A DNA stretch of 31,613 bases from Acidobacteriaceae bacterium. GTDB lineage: Bacteria > Acidobacteriota > Terriglobia > Terriglobales > Acidobacteriaceae. Below the pieces are notes generated by a model. That model saw nothing but the letters and a program-made list of their open reading frames with translations, was not told where the DNA came from and did not search any database. Both the position numbers and the translations under genes were made by a program. Each line of letters begins with the position of its first letter. Position 1 is the first letter of the stretch. Positions 7,678 to 16,447 of this stretch are shown here, piece after piece. The stretch spans positions 1-31,613 of the forward strand of contig JARLFX010000419.1 of NCBI GenBank assembly GCA_031296355.1. The letters are read 5' to 3'.

Positions 7678-9090
7678 TTATTCTAACGTTGGTACGGTTT
7701 CAGTACCGATGTGATCCATCATCGCGCAGTCTGGCAGACGTTTCGCTTTATAGAAAATAATGGAAAATATCATAAAAAAAGCAACAGCATACATCACACT
7801 TGTCGCTAACCCGATTCCGGGTAGCCCCATGAAATGTCCGAGCAGTAAATCAAGAAAAAGATTCAGAAAGAAATTAATTCCGGCGACTAAAGTCAGTAAT
7901 CGATTTAGAGACATGGCTGATAGAGCCCGAACACCCAACATGCTCGTAATATAAAATGGCAATTGGAGTAAATAGTAACATTGTGTTGTGGCGACGAGTT
8001 CTGCACTATCAGTGGTAAAAGCACCATGACGAAAAATAATAGTTACGATGAATAAGGAATAATGATATAATATAATCGTAACAGGAATCGAAACAAACAT
8101 AATAATAACAGAAAATTGGAGAAGACGCCTGAGAAGAAGTTGAGGTTCGCGGGCGAGCAACGTCGAAAAATAGGGCAATAAGACCGTACTTAATGGCACC
8201 GCGCTCAATCCTATCACCAGAGTGCCGACTTTGGTGGCGTAATTCAGGGCGGCGACACTTCCGGGGTCCAGGGATGTTGCGACAACCTGATCGGTAAACA
8301 GGGCACCGTTCATGAGAATCATGCTGCCGGCGGCAGGAAGAAACTCTCCGAGAACAACAACGCAGGCGGGGTTTCGGACGAGCCAACGCGGCAGCACCAG
8401 AAAGCCGAGACGTCGGGTGACGATACCGACCGCCAGGAATTCCATCGTGACACCGAACAGGAGGCCCCCGATGAGGACCCGGGGATCGCCGTCGCCGAAC
8501 GCCAGGATTCTTGAGATCCCAATGGCGACAATGACGCCCAGGGACCGAAAGGCTGGGGCCACCGCCGCTAGGGCGAATTTACCCCGGGCATTTGATAGGC
8601 CGGCCCAAAAAACCGAAATGCCCTGCATCAGGATCAAAGGAACCGCGAGACCAAACAAGGTGAATGCAACGGAATTCCCGTGAAACACGGTTGCTTCTCC
8701 CGAGAACCCGTAAACGGTACCACCAATGGCAACGGTCAGGATTGTCGCGCCAAGCAGACCCAGGACTGCCCAACCGGTCAGATCGCCGATCAGGCCTTGG
8801 GCCTCACGCAGGGGGCGGAACTCGAGTGTCTTGATCAAGATTGGCATCATCGCGGTATTCAAGGAACCGGCGACGACCTGGACGGCCAGGTTGGGCAGGA
8901 GGATGGCAATGAGGAAGCTGTCGACGAGACCCGATACGCCGAACGCATAGGCGATGACCAAGTCCCGGGCGCTGTTGACCAACAGCATGACACCCGTCAT
9001 GACGCCAGCGACAATGGCATTGCGAATGAACATCCGGTCGTTATGGGCCAGAGTTTGGCGAGACAAAAAGCGGATGAGAAATGGAAACAA
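7678..9090 (-). CDS. MurJ/MviN-like lipid-linked glycan flippase
   Basis: A polytopic membrane protein of up to 470 residues, about 12-14 hydrophobic segments, of the MviN/MurJ branch of the MOP superfamily. It carries the N-terminal pattern NSARDLVIAYAFG-SGLVDSF, mid-protein PLSTVLLPYFS, and RHGAFTTDSAE, all typical of the family. It probably moves an undecaprenyl-linked sugar unit across the inner membrane. Next to a GT4 gene and not a cell-wall gene, a polysaccharide role is likelier than a second peptidoglycan flippase. The longest reading starts at TTG 9090; ATG 9033 (MFIRNAIVAG) gives an N-terminus closer to the family. Neither has a strong ribosome binding site. The 3' third (7680-8120) is clearly richer in A+T than the 5' part. 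Confidence 0.85.
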   Translation of the reverse strand: MFPFLIRFLSRQTLAHNDRMFIRNAIVAGVMTGVMLLVNSARDLVIAYAFGVSGLVDSFLIAILLPNLAVQVVAGSLNTAMMPILIKTLEFRPLREAQGLIGDLTGWAVLGLLGATILTVAIGGTVYGFSGEATVFHGNSVAFTLFGLAVPLILMQGISVFWAGLSNARGKFALAAVAPAFRSLGVIVAIGISRILAFGDGDPRVLIGGLLFGVTMEFLAVGIVTRRLGFLVLPRWLVRNPACVVVLGEFLPAAGSMILMNGALFTDQVVATSLDPGSVAALNYATKVGTLVIGLSAVPLSTVLLPYFSTLLAREPQLLLRRLLQFSVIIMFVSIPVTIILYHYSLFIVTIIFRHGAFTTDSAELVATTQCYYLLQLPFYITSMLGVRALSAMSLNRLLTLVAGINFFLNLFLDLLLGHFMGLPGIGLATSVMYAVAFFMIFSIIFYKAKRLPDCAMMDHIGTETVPTLE

Positions 9091-9194
9091 TCGCTGACTT
9101 GCTGTTAAGGGTTGTGGAAGAGCGGTTCATCCCATTGAAAATCGGTGGGTTGGTCTTGCCGAGGTCGGGTGTGCTTGGCCAAGGCCCTCGCAGA

Positions 9195-9262
9195 GTGGGT
9201 GATCGCTGACGTAACTTTGATGCTCACCAAAATCACGACATCGTCACCGGGCGATCACCCAC
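9195..9262. repeat. Long inverted repeat (12-bp perfect arms)
   Basis: GTGGGTGATCGC at 9195-9206 is exactly repeated in inverse at 9251-9262 (GCGATCACCCAC). Inside it TGACG (9207-9211) pairs with CGTCA (9242-9246), so the stem continues after a four-base bulge. It lies in the 301-bp gap between the efflux operon's 3' end and the flippase start. No T-run follows in either direction, so it is not a typical terminator. It may be a regulatory RNA hairpin, a protein-binding site or a small transposable relic. Confidence 0.6.
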
Positions 9263-9310
9263 CCCCGTCACGGCTTCGTCGAAAGAGGTGCGTTGAAAAA
9301 ACGACATTAT

Positions 9311-9373
9311 CGCTATTTTAAAATGATGCCTTGAACCAATCGCTAAAACGTCCGCGCATCATGAAAAATAGCG
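9311..9373 (-). terminator. Extended hairpin, probable terminator of the efflux operon
   Basis: Arms CGCTATTTT (9311-9319) and AAAATAGCG (9365-9373) are perfect complements. Inside them ATGATGC (9323-9329) pairs perfectly with GCATCAT (9356-9362), giving 16 pairs with only an AAA/GA internal loop and a 26-base apical loop. It starts 18 bp after the stop of the outer-membrane factor gene. On the minus strand a run of six T residues (9301-9296) follows nine bases after the stem. The position fits termination, though the apical loop is unusually large for an intrinsic terminator. Confidence 0.5.
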
Positions 9374-9391
9374 TTGGTAAAAGAGGGCTAC

Positions 9392-10861
9392 TTAATTATT
9401 TTTCTTCCCATCAGCCGTATGTTCGACCCATCCACCCCCCAAAACCTTATAGAAGGTGACAAGATTCTCCAGTTGTGCCAGATGAACACCGATCAAGGTA
9501 ATCTGCGCGGAGTACAACGAACGTTGTGCAATCAGGGTGCTGAGGTAGTTATCGATACCCGTTCGGAAGCGCATTTCTGAAAGTTTGTAATCCGTATCAT
9601 CGGCGAGGACAAGCGCCTGCTGCGCCGCCAACTGACGCTGATAGGTGTCGAGTGCCGCCAATGAATCGGCGACTTCTCGAAATGCGGTCTGGATTGCCTT
9701 TTCATATTGGGCAATCTCGATCCGCTCTTCGATCTTCGCGATGTCAAGATTTGCGCTGTTCTTGCCATAATCGAAGATTGGAATGCTGATCTGCGGTGAG
9801 AACACCCAGTTTGCCTGGCCTGCTGCAAACAACCGCGACAAGCCGGCGCTCGCCGTACCGGCATTGGCGGTCAAGGTGATCGTGGGGAAGAAGGCAGCGC
9901 GTGCGGCGCCGATATTGGCATTGGCTGCCTTGAGCGTATGCTCGGCGGCCATGATGTCGGGTCGACGTTGCAGCAGGTCCGATGGCAATCCAGCTTGCAG
10001 CGTCGGCAGGTGATTCTGGGCATCAAGCCCGGGGACGGTCATCATCCGAGCCTGCAGGGCAGCCGAGGGCTGCTCGCCCAGCAAAAGGACCAGGGCGTTC
10101 CAATCCTGAGCAACCTGCCGCGTGTACTGTGCCTGGTTCGCCTCCGCGGTCCGGACTGATGTTTCCGCCTGGGCCAGATCCAACGCGGTTCCGGTGCCGT
10201 GCTGTGTCGTAAGCCTCGTCAACTCATAGGATTCACGCTGACTCTTCAGGGTGTCCTCGGTCAGTTTCAACAGTTCGCGATCGGAAAGCCAAGCCAGATA
10301 AGCATCCACGACTTCGGCAACCAGAGAAATCTGCGTACTACGCATTGTCTCCGTTTGGGATAAGTACTTCTCAAGATCCTGTTCACTCAGACTGCGGATC
10401 CGACCGAACAGATCCAATTCGAACGACGTGAAGCCAAGCCCAGCGCTTGTCGATCTGCTGATGGACGGACGTCCTGTCGTCGAGAGATCGGCCGGATATC
10501 GCTCGGTCGTACTCGACGCCGTGGCATCTATGGTTGGTAGCAGGGCGGAGCGTTGGACCTGAATCGTGGCTTCAGCCTCTTCAATATTCAACGCGGCGAC
10601 TCGAAGATCGCGGTTGTTCTTCAGGGCGAGTTCGATCAATTCCTGCGTTTCGGAATCGGTGAAGAATTCTCGCCAGCCGGTCTCCGCCGGACTGGTTTGG
10701 TTGGCAGCAGGCGATAACGCGGAGGTATTATAGGCCGGCCCGGTCGGCCAGGTCTGGGAAACCGGCGCGACTGGCCGTTCGTAATCAGGAATGAGCGAGC
10801 ACGCGGAAAGGGCGGCCGCTAACGCGACCACAGAACATTTCGCAGAATAGGGGGCCTTCAT
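9392..10861 (-). CDS. RND efflux outer-membrane lipoprotein (OprM/NodT family)
   Basis: A 489-residue TolC-like outer-membrane factor. The signal peptide ends in lipobox L18-S19-A20-C21, so the mature protein is a lipoprotein. Two OEP halves follow: one around ALKNNRDLRVAALNIEEAEATIQVQRSALLPTI and an FELDLFGRIRSL strand, the second around DLLQRRPDIMAAEHTLKAANANIGAARAAFFPTI and SIPIFDYGKN. These are textbook NodT-family motifs. As a trimer it should form the outer-membrane channel and periplasmic tunnel of the pump. The ATG at 10861 lies 5 bp after the pump stop, so it is the last gene of the three-gene operon. A long hairpin follows it. Confidence 0.95.
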   Translation of the reverse strand: MKAPYSAKCSVVALAAALSACSLIPDYERPVAPVSQTWPTGPAYNTSALSPAANQTSPAETGWREFFTDSETQELIELALKNNRDLRVAALNIEEAEATIQVQRSALLPTIDATASSTTERYPADLSTTGRPSISRSTSAGLGFTSFELDLFGRIRSLSEQDLEKYLSQTETMRSTQISLVAEVVDAYLAWLSDRELLKLTEDTLKSQRESYELTRLTTQHGTGTALDLAQAETSVRTAEANQAQYTRQVAQDWNALVLLLGEQPSAALQARMMTVPGLDAQNHLPTLQAGLPSDLLQRRPDIMAAEHTLKAANANIGAARAAFFPTITLTANAGTASAGLSRLFAAGQANWVFSPQISIPIFDYGKNSANLDIAKIEERIEIAQYEKAIQTAFREVADSLAALDTYQRQLAAQQALVLADDTDYKLSEMRFRTGIDNYLSTLIAQRSLYSAQITLIGVHLAQLENLVTFYKVLGGGWVEHTADGKKNN

Positions 10862-10866
10862 AACGA

Positions 10867-13800
10867 TTATCCTTCGGCCTGAACGAGTTCGGCTTCAATG
10901 ATTTCCGACCGCCGCCGTACTTTGAAGAGCCGCAGTATGACGACGAAGAACAGCGGCACGAAGAAGATCGCGAGCACCGTCGCTGTGAACATGCCACCGA
11001 TGACCCCGGTGCCGATAGCATTTTGCGCCCCTGAGCCCGCACCGGTAGACAGCGCCAACGGAGCCACGCCGAGGATGAAGGCAAGTGACGTCATGAGAAT
11101 GGGCCGCAACCGCTGTCGTGCGGCGTTGGTTGCCGCCTCGAGGAGGTCTTGACCCTGCTCATAATTTTCCTTGGCAAATTCAATGATCAGGATCGCGTTC
11201 TTGGCGGACAGCCCGATTGTGGTCAGCAGGCCGACCTGGAAATAGACATCGTTGCCCAGGCCCCGGAAATGAGTGGCCAGGACGGCGCCAACAACACCGA
11301 GGGGGACCACCATCAACACCGCCGCGGGAATTGCCCAGCTTTCATAGAGGGCCGCCAGACAGAGGAAGACGACGATGAGCGACAGGGCATACAGCGCAGG
11401 TGCCTGGGAACCTGCGCGCTGTTCTTCAAAGGACATGCCGGTCAATTGATGGCCAAAGCCAGGGGGGAGCTGGCTGGAAAGTTTTTCCATTTCGGCCAAG
11501 GCGGTTCCGGTACTCAATCCTGGTGCCGGGCTACCTAGAATTTCGACAGAAGGTTGGCCGTTGTACCGTTCCAGCTTCGGTGAGCCATAGGTCCAATTCG
11601 CTGTCGCAAAGGAGGAGAAGGGCACCATCTGGCTAAGGCTGTTGCGGATATACCATTTGTCGAGGTCGCTCGGCAGCATCCGGGAGCTCGGTTCCCCTTG
11701 GACGAAGACCCGCTTCACGCGTCCGCGATCAAGGAAATCATTGACATAACTGGAACCCCATGCGGTCGAAACCGTGTCAGTGACATCGGAGATCGTGAGG
11801 CTGAGCGCGCTGGCACGTTCCCAGTTGATATCGAGCTTATATTGTGGCTCATCGCTCATCCCATTAGGACGGACACCCATCAATAGCCGATCCTGTGCGG
11901 CCATACCAAGGAGTTGATTGCGCGCTGCCATCAACTTTTCGTGACCGAGACCGCTCATATCCTGAAGTTCGAAATCAAATCCGGTCGCATTGCCCAGTTC
12001 CAGGACCGCCGGTGGCGCAAAGGCAAAAACCAGGGCGTCCTTGTAGGACATGAACCGTCCCATCGTTCGCTGGGCCAGGGCCTGGACGCCGTTCTGTATG
12101 CCGGGGCGCAGACTCCAGTCCTTCAAAATCACGAAGGCGATACCCGAGCTCTGACCGCGGCCGCCGAAGCTGAAACCGGAAACGGAGAACACCGATTTGA
12201 CGACGTTGGACTCCTTGGTCAAAAGATAGTCGTTAATTTCAGAGAGTGCTTTTTGGGTCCGTTCCACGGTTGCGCCGGGCGGCGTTCCAACTTGGACGAA
12301 CATCACGCCCTGATCTTCATCAGGCAGAAATGAGGTCGGCAAGCGGACGAAAAAGAATGCCATCAGACCGATAATCGCGACGAAAACGATCATGAACCGT
12401 TTCGGTCGGGTCGTAACGCCGTGAACACCCTTGATATAGCCGCGGTTGCTTCGATCGAAATTCCGATTGAACCAGCCGAAAAAACCACGCCGTTCGTGAG
12501 GTTCACTGGAAAGTGGTCTCAGAATTGTCGCACAGAGCGCAGGCGTGAAGATAATCGCCACCAGAACCGACAGCACCATGGCCGAAACGATCGTGATGGA
12601 AAACTGGCGATAAATGACGCCAGTGGAACCACCGAAAAAAGCCATCGGCAAAAACACCGCCGACAGGACCAGCGCGATACCGATCAACGCGCCGGTGATC
12701 TGGCGCATTGATCGACGCGTCGCCTCCTTCGGCGAAACTTTATCCTCGGCCATGACGCGTTCGACGTTTTCGACGACGACAATCGCATCATCAACCAGAA
12801 GACCGATGGCCAGAACCATTCCGAACATCGTCAAGACGTTGATGGAATAACCTGCAGCAGACAGGATGCCAAACGTGCCGAGCAACACCACGGGTACGGC
12901 AATCGTCGGAATCAAGGTTGCCCGAAGATTCTGTAGGAACAGAAGCATGACCAGGAAGACCAGGACAATGGCCTCGAATAACGTCTTAACGACTTCGCGA
13001 ATTGATAGCCGCACAAACGGGGTCGTATCATAAGGATAGACCGCCTCTAAACCGTGCGGGAAAGTCGGGCGTAGCTGTTCAACGGTTTTGCGAACGGCAT
13101 TCGCCGTATCCAGTGCGTTGGCGCCTGAGGCCAGTTTGACCGCAAGGCCGCTCGCGGGTTTGCCGTTGTATCGTGATTCCGTGGTGTAGCTTTGGCCGCC
13201 GAATTCAACCCGCGCCACATCGCCGAGCCGAACCTGGGCGCCGCTCTGGTTCACCTTAAGCAGAATGTTACGGAACTGCTCCGGCGTTTGCAGATAGGAC
13301 GGCCCGATGATCGTGGCGTTTAGTTGTTGATTGCTAACCGACGGCAAACCGCCGAGTTCCCCGGCGGCAACCTGGACATTCTGGGCCTTGATGGCTGTGC
13401 TGACGTCGCCAGGGGTCAGGCTGAAACTATTGAGTTTTGCCGGATCCAACCAGATCCGCATCGCATATTGAGCACCGAACAGCTGATAATCGCCGACGCC
13501 GGAGGTTCGACTGATGGGATCCTGAATTGTTGAGGCAATATAGTCAGCGATATCACCACTGGTCATACTGCCGTCGGTCGAAACGAAACCCAGAACCATC
13601 AGGAAGTTCTTGGTCGACTTCGCAACCGAAATACCTTGCTCCTGAACCGTCGTCGGCAAACGCGGTGTTGCGAGCGAGAGCTTGTTTTGGACCTGAACCT
13701 GAGCAATGTCGGGATTAGTTCCCTGATCGAAGCTCAGGGTGATTGTAACGCTGCCGTCCTTGTCACTTTCCGACGAGAAATAAAGCAGATGATCGATACC

Positions 13801-14010
13801 ACTCATCTGCTGCTCGATGACCTGGACCACAGTGCTTTGCACCGTCTCTGCCGAGGCACCCGGATAGCTCGCCGTGATCGAAACCGCCGGCGGGGCTATA
13901 CTTGGATATTGCGCAACGGGTAGTGACAGAATGGATAGACCACCTGCCAGCATGATAACGATCGCAATGACCCAGGCAAAAACCGGCCGTTCGATGAAAA
14001 ACTTGGCCAT
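10867..14010 (-). CDS. RND multidrug efflux permease, HAE1 family (AcrB/MexB-like)
   Basis: A 1047-residue inner-membrane proton/drug antiporter of full family length. It starts [17 protein letters not shown], the usual HAE1 start. TM4 has [14 protein letters not shown], placing the proton-relay aspartates at D407/D408, the same numbers as in E. coli AcrB. TM10 has SAKNAIL with the conserved lysine at about 937. Two large periplasmic loops contain the pore and dock domains. A TTG 24 bp further upstream is open, but the ATG at 14010 fits the family exactly. It pumps amphiphilic compounds from periplasm or inner membrane to the outer channel. It lies between the adaptor gene (48-bp gap) and the channel gene (5-bp gap). 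Substrate range cannot be read from sequence. Confidence 0.96.
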   Translation of the reverse strand: MAKFFIERPVFAWVIAIVIMLAGGLSILSLPVAQYPSIAPPAVSITASYPGASAETVQSTVVQVIEQQMSGIDHLLYFSSESDKDGSVTITLSFDQGTNPDIAQVQVQNKLSLATPRLPTTVQEQGISVAKSTKNFLMVLGFVSTDGSMTSGDIADYIASTIQDPISRTSGVGDYQLFGAQYAMRIWLDPAKLNSFSLTPGDVSTAIKAQNVQVAAGELGGLPSVSNQQLNATIIGPSYLQTPEQFRNILLKVNQSGAQVRLGDVARVEFGGQSYTTESRYNGKPASGLAVKLASGANALDTANAVRKTVEQLRPTFPHGLEAVYPYDTTPFVRLSIREVVKTLFEAIVLVFLVMLLFLQNLRATLIPTIAVPVVLLGTFGILSAAGYSINVLTMFGMVLAIGLLVDDAIVVVENVERVMAEDKVSPKEATRRSMRQITGALIGIALVLSAVFLPMAFFGGSTGVIYRQFSITIVSAMVLSVLVAIIFTPALCATILRPLSSEPHERRGFFGWFNRNFDRSNRGYIKGVHGVTTRPKRFMIVFVAIIGLMAFFFVRLPTSFLPDEDQGVMFVQVGTPPGATVERTQKALSEINDYLLTKESNVVKSVFSVSGFSFGGRGQSSGIAFVILKDWSLRPGIQNGVQALAQRTMGRFMSYKDALVFAFAPPAVLELGNATGFDFELQDMSGLGHEKLMAARNQLLGMAAQDRLLMGVRPNGMSDEPQYKLDINWERASALSLTISDVTDTVSTAWGSSYVNDFLDRGRVKRVFVQGEPSSRMLPSDLDKWYIRNSLSQMVPFSSFATANWTYGSPKLERYNGQPSVEILGSPAPGLSTGTALAEMEKLSSQLPPGFGHQLTGMSFEEQRAGSQAPALYALSLIVVFLCLAALYESWAIPAAVLMVVPLGVVGAVLATHFRGLGNDVYFQVGLLTTIGLSAKNAILIIEFAKENYEQGQDLLEAATNAARQRLRPILMTSLAFILGVAPLALSTGAGSGAQNAIGTGVIGGMFTATVLAIFFVPLFFVVILRLFKVRRRSEIIEAELVQAEG

Positions 14011-14058
14011 CCTTAAGCTGCCTTCATTGTTCAAGAGGTCGGGAAAAGGTCGCTTGCG

Positions 14059-15246
14059 TTAGTGCTGCTGGGTCGTCTGGCCCACATCACCGGCGCTCAT
14101 TTCCTTGGGCAGAACCGTCATTCCCGGTTGAACTTTTTGCAGACCCTCGACGATGATCCGATCACCATCCTTCAGGCCATCAGAGATCAGCCATTTATCG
14201 CCGATCGCCCGATCGGTCTTCAAGGTCCGGGGTTCGACCTTATTGTCCGTGGTGACGAACAAAGCCGAAACCGCACCTTGGGGGGTGTGGGTGACCGCCT
14301 GCTGAGGAACCAGCAAAGCTTGTTCGTTGACACCCTCTTCGAGCCGCTCCCGCACGAACATACCGGGCAAAAGCACGCCGTGGGGGTTGGGGAACACCGC
14401 ACGCAACGTCACCGACCCGGTCCCCTGGTCGACGGTAACTTCGGAGAATTGCAGCTTGCCGGGCTGATCATATTCGCTGCCATCTTCGAGAAGCAACGAA
14501 ACCTGTGCCTGGTTATCGCCTGCAGCTTTCAATTGTCCCTGTGCGAATTCACGCCTCAATCGCAGCAACAAGGAGATCGGTTGCGTGACATCGACATAAA
14601 TCGGATCAAGCTGGGTCACGGTGACCAAAGATGTTGTCTGACCGGTGGTCACGAGGGCGCCCTCGGTGATTGAAGAGCGACTGGTTCGGCCAGAGATCGG
14701 TGACAACATCTTCGTGTACGCCAGATTGATTTCGGCGGTCTGAACCGAGGCTTTCCCGGACTCGACGTCGGCCTGATCCTGTTGCAGGCTGGCAACCGCG
14801 TTGTCATAATCCTGCCGGCTGACCGCGTTGGCCTGCACCAGTGGTTTGTAGCGATCGACGGTCAGTTGGGCTGATCTCACCGTGGCCTGGGCCTTGGCCA
14901 GGGTCGCCCGGGCACTCGCAAGACTTGCCCGATACGAGGCCGGGTCGATCTGGTATAGTTGCTGCCCCGCTTTGACGTCACCGCCCTCGGTGAACATCCG
15001 TTGGAGAATGACACCGCCGACCTGGGGGCGGATTTCCGCGACGCGATAGGATGAGGTCCGCCCCGGGAGCTCGGTCGTCAGCGGAAGCCGCTGAGGATGC
15101 ACCGTCAGGACACTGACCTCCGGAGGCGGAGGAGCTGCCGCAGGCAGGGAGGCATCCGCTTTCTTCTCGCAACCGGTCAGCGTGACAGCCATAACGAGTT
15201 GCAACGCCAACAGAACTTCAGGACGTAGATGCCTGATCGTGTCCAT
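14059..15246 (-). CDS. RND efflux periplasmic adaptor (AcrA/MexA-like lipoprotein)
   Basis: A 395-residue membrane fusion protein. The signal peptide ends in lipobox L23-T24-G25-C26, so it should be lipid-anchored. Then come the first half of the lipoyl domain (RVAEIRPQVGGVILQRMFTEGGDVKAGQQLYQID), an alpha-hairpin (about 100-170), the second lipoyl half (MLSPISGRTSRSSITEGALV), and beta-barrel and membrane-proximal domains ending near GLQKVQPGMTVLP. The frame is open upstream to 15525, but that extension covers the regulatory region; the ATG at 15246 gives the correct signal peptide. First gene of the efflux operon, with a TTGACC-N17-TAGTGT promoter about 140 bp upstream. Confidence 0.95.
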   Translation of the reverse strand: MDTIRHLRPEVLLALQLVMAVTLTGCEKKADASLPAAAPPPPEVSVLTVHPQRLPLTTELPGRTSSYRVAEIRPQVGGVILQRMFTEGGDVKAGQQLYQIDPASYRASLASARATLAKAQATVRSAQLTVDRYKPLVQANAVSRQDYDNAVASLQQDQADVESGKASVQTAEINLAYTKMLSPISGRTSRSSITEGALVTTGQTTSLVTVTQLDPIYVDVTQPISLLLRLRREFAQGQLKAAGDNQAQVSLLLEDGSEYDQPGKLQFSEVTVDQGTGSVTLRAVFPNPHGVLLPGMFVRERLEEGVNEQALLVPQQAVTHTPQGAVSALFVTTDNKVEPRTLKTDRAIGDKWLISDGLKDGDRIIVEGLQKVQPGMTVLPKEMSAGDVGQTTQQH

Positions 15247-15394
15247 GAAAGAGCTCACTTGAACCTCGGGCGATACAGAATGGCTTCGCATCCCGGTTCC
15301 GACGCCCCCTGGTAGAGGCAGCCTCGAAAGCCACCTGTCCCTGACAAAAGGGGCCACAAAATCCGGTAGGAAACCCTGCGGTTTCGGCTTGGCG

Positions 15395-15423
15395 ACACTA
15401 TGGCGTTTCCAGGGCCAGGTCAA
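15395..15423 (-). promoter_or_regulatory. Probable promoter of the RND efflux operon
   Basis: On the minus strand TTGACC (15423-15418) and TAGTGT (15400-15395) are separated by exactly 17 bp. Transcription would start near 15388, leaving a leader of about 140 bases before the adaptor ATG. The 16-bp palindrome lies across the start site. Confidence 0.5.
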
Positions 15424-15441
15424 GCCCTCAGTAGCGCCAAC

Positions 15442-15470
15442 TTGCACGGCATATCGGTCCATGGTAGGAA
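15442..15470 (+). promoter_or_regulatory. Possible promoter of the TetR-family regulator
   Basis: TTGCAC (15442-15447) and TAGGAA (15465-15470) are 17 bp apart. The -10 is poor, but it overlaps the second GGTAGGAAACC copy, as expected for an autoregulated repressor. The transcript would start near 15477, about 47 bases before the ATG at 15524. Confidence 0.35.
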
Positions 15471-15523
15471 ACCAGGGAGTATTCCGGGTCTGAAAAATGC
15501 GAGTGCCGCGCCAGGATACGGGC

Positions 15524-16219
15524 ATGGTGGATGGAATGATGTCAAAACAAATTGCCTCGCGTCATGCTGCCCTGATCCCCGTTGCTGAGGGCTTGTCACT
15601 GGAAGAAAAGCGGCGAACCAGGCTGCTTGAGGTTGCCGAGCGCAGCTTCTCGCAAGACGGCTATAACGCGGTGACCATGGACGTCATCGCGCGTGCGGCG
15701 GGCGTATCGAAGAAAACATTATATAAGAGTTTCTCGTCGAAAGGCGAGCTGTTTGCCGCAATCATTTTTGAGTATCAGAGAAATTTCCATATTCCGGTAC
15801 CAACAGAAGGATCTTCGGATCTGGAAGGGTTGCAGGAAATACTCCTGAAAATGACGAATTTTATTCTTGACGGCCACGCCGTTGATATTGTTCGTGCGAT
15901 TATCACCGAATTCAATGATCGACCGGGATTGGGATGTGTGTTCCACCGTCAGGCAACGAGATCGGCTTGCCTTGGGCTGGAAACCTATCTCGCGTCACTC
16001 GCGAAAAATGGCCGATATGCCATTGATGATCCCGCCGAGGCCGCGAAGATGTTATTGGGTATGATCATCAATGACTTCCATACCAGGATGCTCTTGGGAA
16101 TCAGCAAGCAGCCGTCGGCGGCTCTGATCAAGCGGCAGATCGTCGAGGCGGCCACGATATTTCTGCGGGGGGTCCGTGCGTTAAATGGATGTGAGGCGGA
16201 TCGGATTTCAACGTCCTGA
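15524..16219 (+). CDS. TetR/AcrR-family transcriptional regulator
   Basis: A 231-residue regulator. Residues 28-75 are a TetR_N DNA-binding domain: EEKRRTRLLEVAERSFSQDGYNAVTMD, then IARAAGVSKKTLYKSFSSKGELF, the classic helix-turn-helix with its YKSF/YxxF end. The C-terminal ligand and dimer domain (about 80-225) resembles those of AcrR/AefR-like regulators. Transcribed divergently from the efflux operon, it most likely represses the operon and itself until a substrate binds. The ATG at 15524 was chosen because AGGA precedes it by seven bases; an upstream ATG at 15497 and internal ATGs at 15536/15539 are alternatives. Confidence 0.93.
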   Translation: MVDGMMSKQIASRHAALIPVAEGLSLEEKRRTRLLEVAERSFSQDGYNAVTMDVIARAAGVSKKTLYKSFSSKGELFAAIIFEYQRNFHIPVPTEGSSDLEGLQEILLKMTNFILDGHAVDIVRAIITEFNDRPGLGCVFHRQATRSACLGLETYLASLAKNGRYAIDDPAEAAKMLLGMIINDFHTRMLLGISKQPSAALIKRQIVEAATIFLRGVRALNGCEADRISTS

Positions 16220-16319
16220 AACCGGTTACCGAGTGCGCCGAGCTCAGCGCAGCTATTCCTGGACGCGACGAAGGAGGTTCTCGGAGGCATCCTGATCATC
16301 ACCGCGGATGTGTTTTTCG

Positions 16320-16352
16320 TCATGTCCGATAATTGAACATTATCGGACATGA
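16320..16352. repeat. Perfect 14-bp-arm palindrome ahead of the DUF1403-scpB block
   Basis: TCATGTCCGATAAT (16320-16333) and its exact inverse ATTATCGGACATGA (16339-16352) flank a five-base TGAAC core. The length, symmetry and short core look like a recombinase crossover site or a dimeric-protein operator more than a terminator, as no T-run follows. It marks the left edge of the G+C-rich block. I found no second copy in the window. Confidence 0.75.
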
Positions 16353-16387
16353 TACGCGGCCGACAACCACGGCGCTTTTATCGCAAT

Positions 16388-16415
16388 TTGCCGTCACAAA
16401 GCGCCGTCATATGCT
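16388..16415 (+). promoter_or_regulatory. Possible promoter of DUF1403-scpB
   Basis: TTGCCG and TATGCT are separated by 16 bp, with the expected start near 16422, about 26 bases before the ATG at 16448. A reasonable but unproven sigma70-like match. Confidence 0.35.
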
Positions 16416-16447
16416 ACGCTGCAGCGGTCGCCGTCACCGGACCCGCC

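Larger units (their letters stand above)
15365..15473. promoter_or_regulatory. Candidate TetR operators between efflux operon and regulator
   Basis: GGTAGGAAACC occurs twice in the same orientation, at 15365-15375 and 15463-15473. The first copy runs into a perfect palindrome, GAAACC-CTGC-GGTTTC (15370-15385), lying just past the expected start of the efflux transcript. The second overlaps the -10 of the putative regulator promoter and continues to a looser inverted match (GGAA...TTCC). The layout is what a divergent TetR-type repressor would need to control both promoters, but binding is inferred. Confidence 0.5.

Noticed and set aside
8680..9108. 142-codon plus-strand frame opposite the flippase
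   Set aside because: Antisense to a well-supported membrane protein; no domain.
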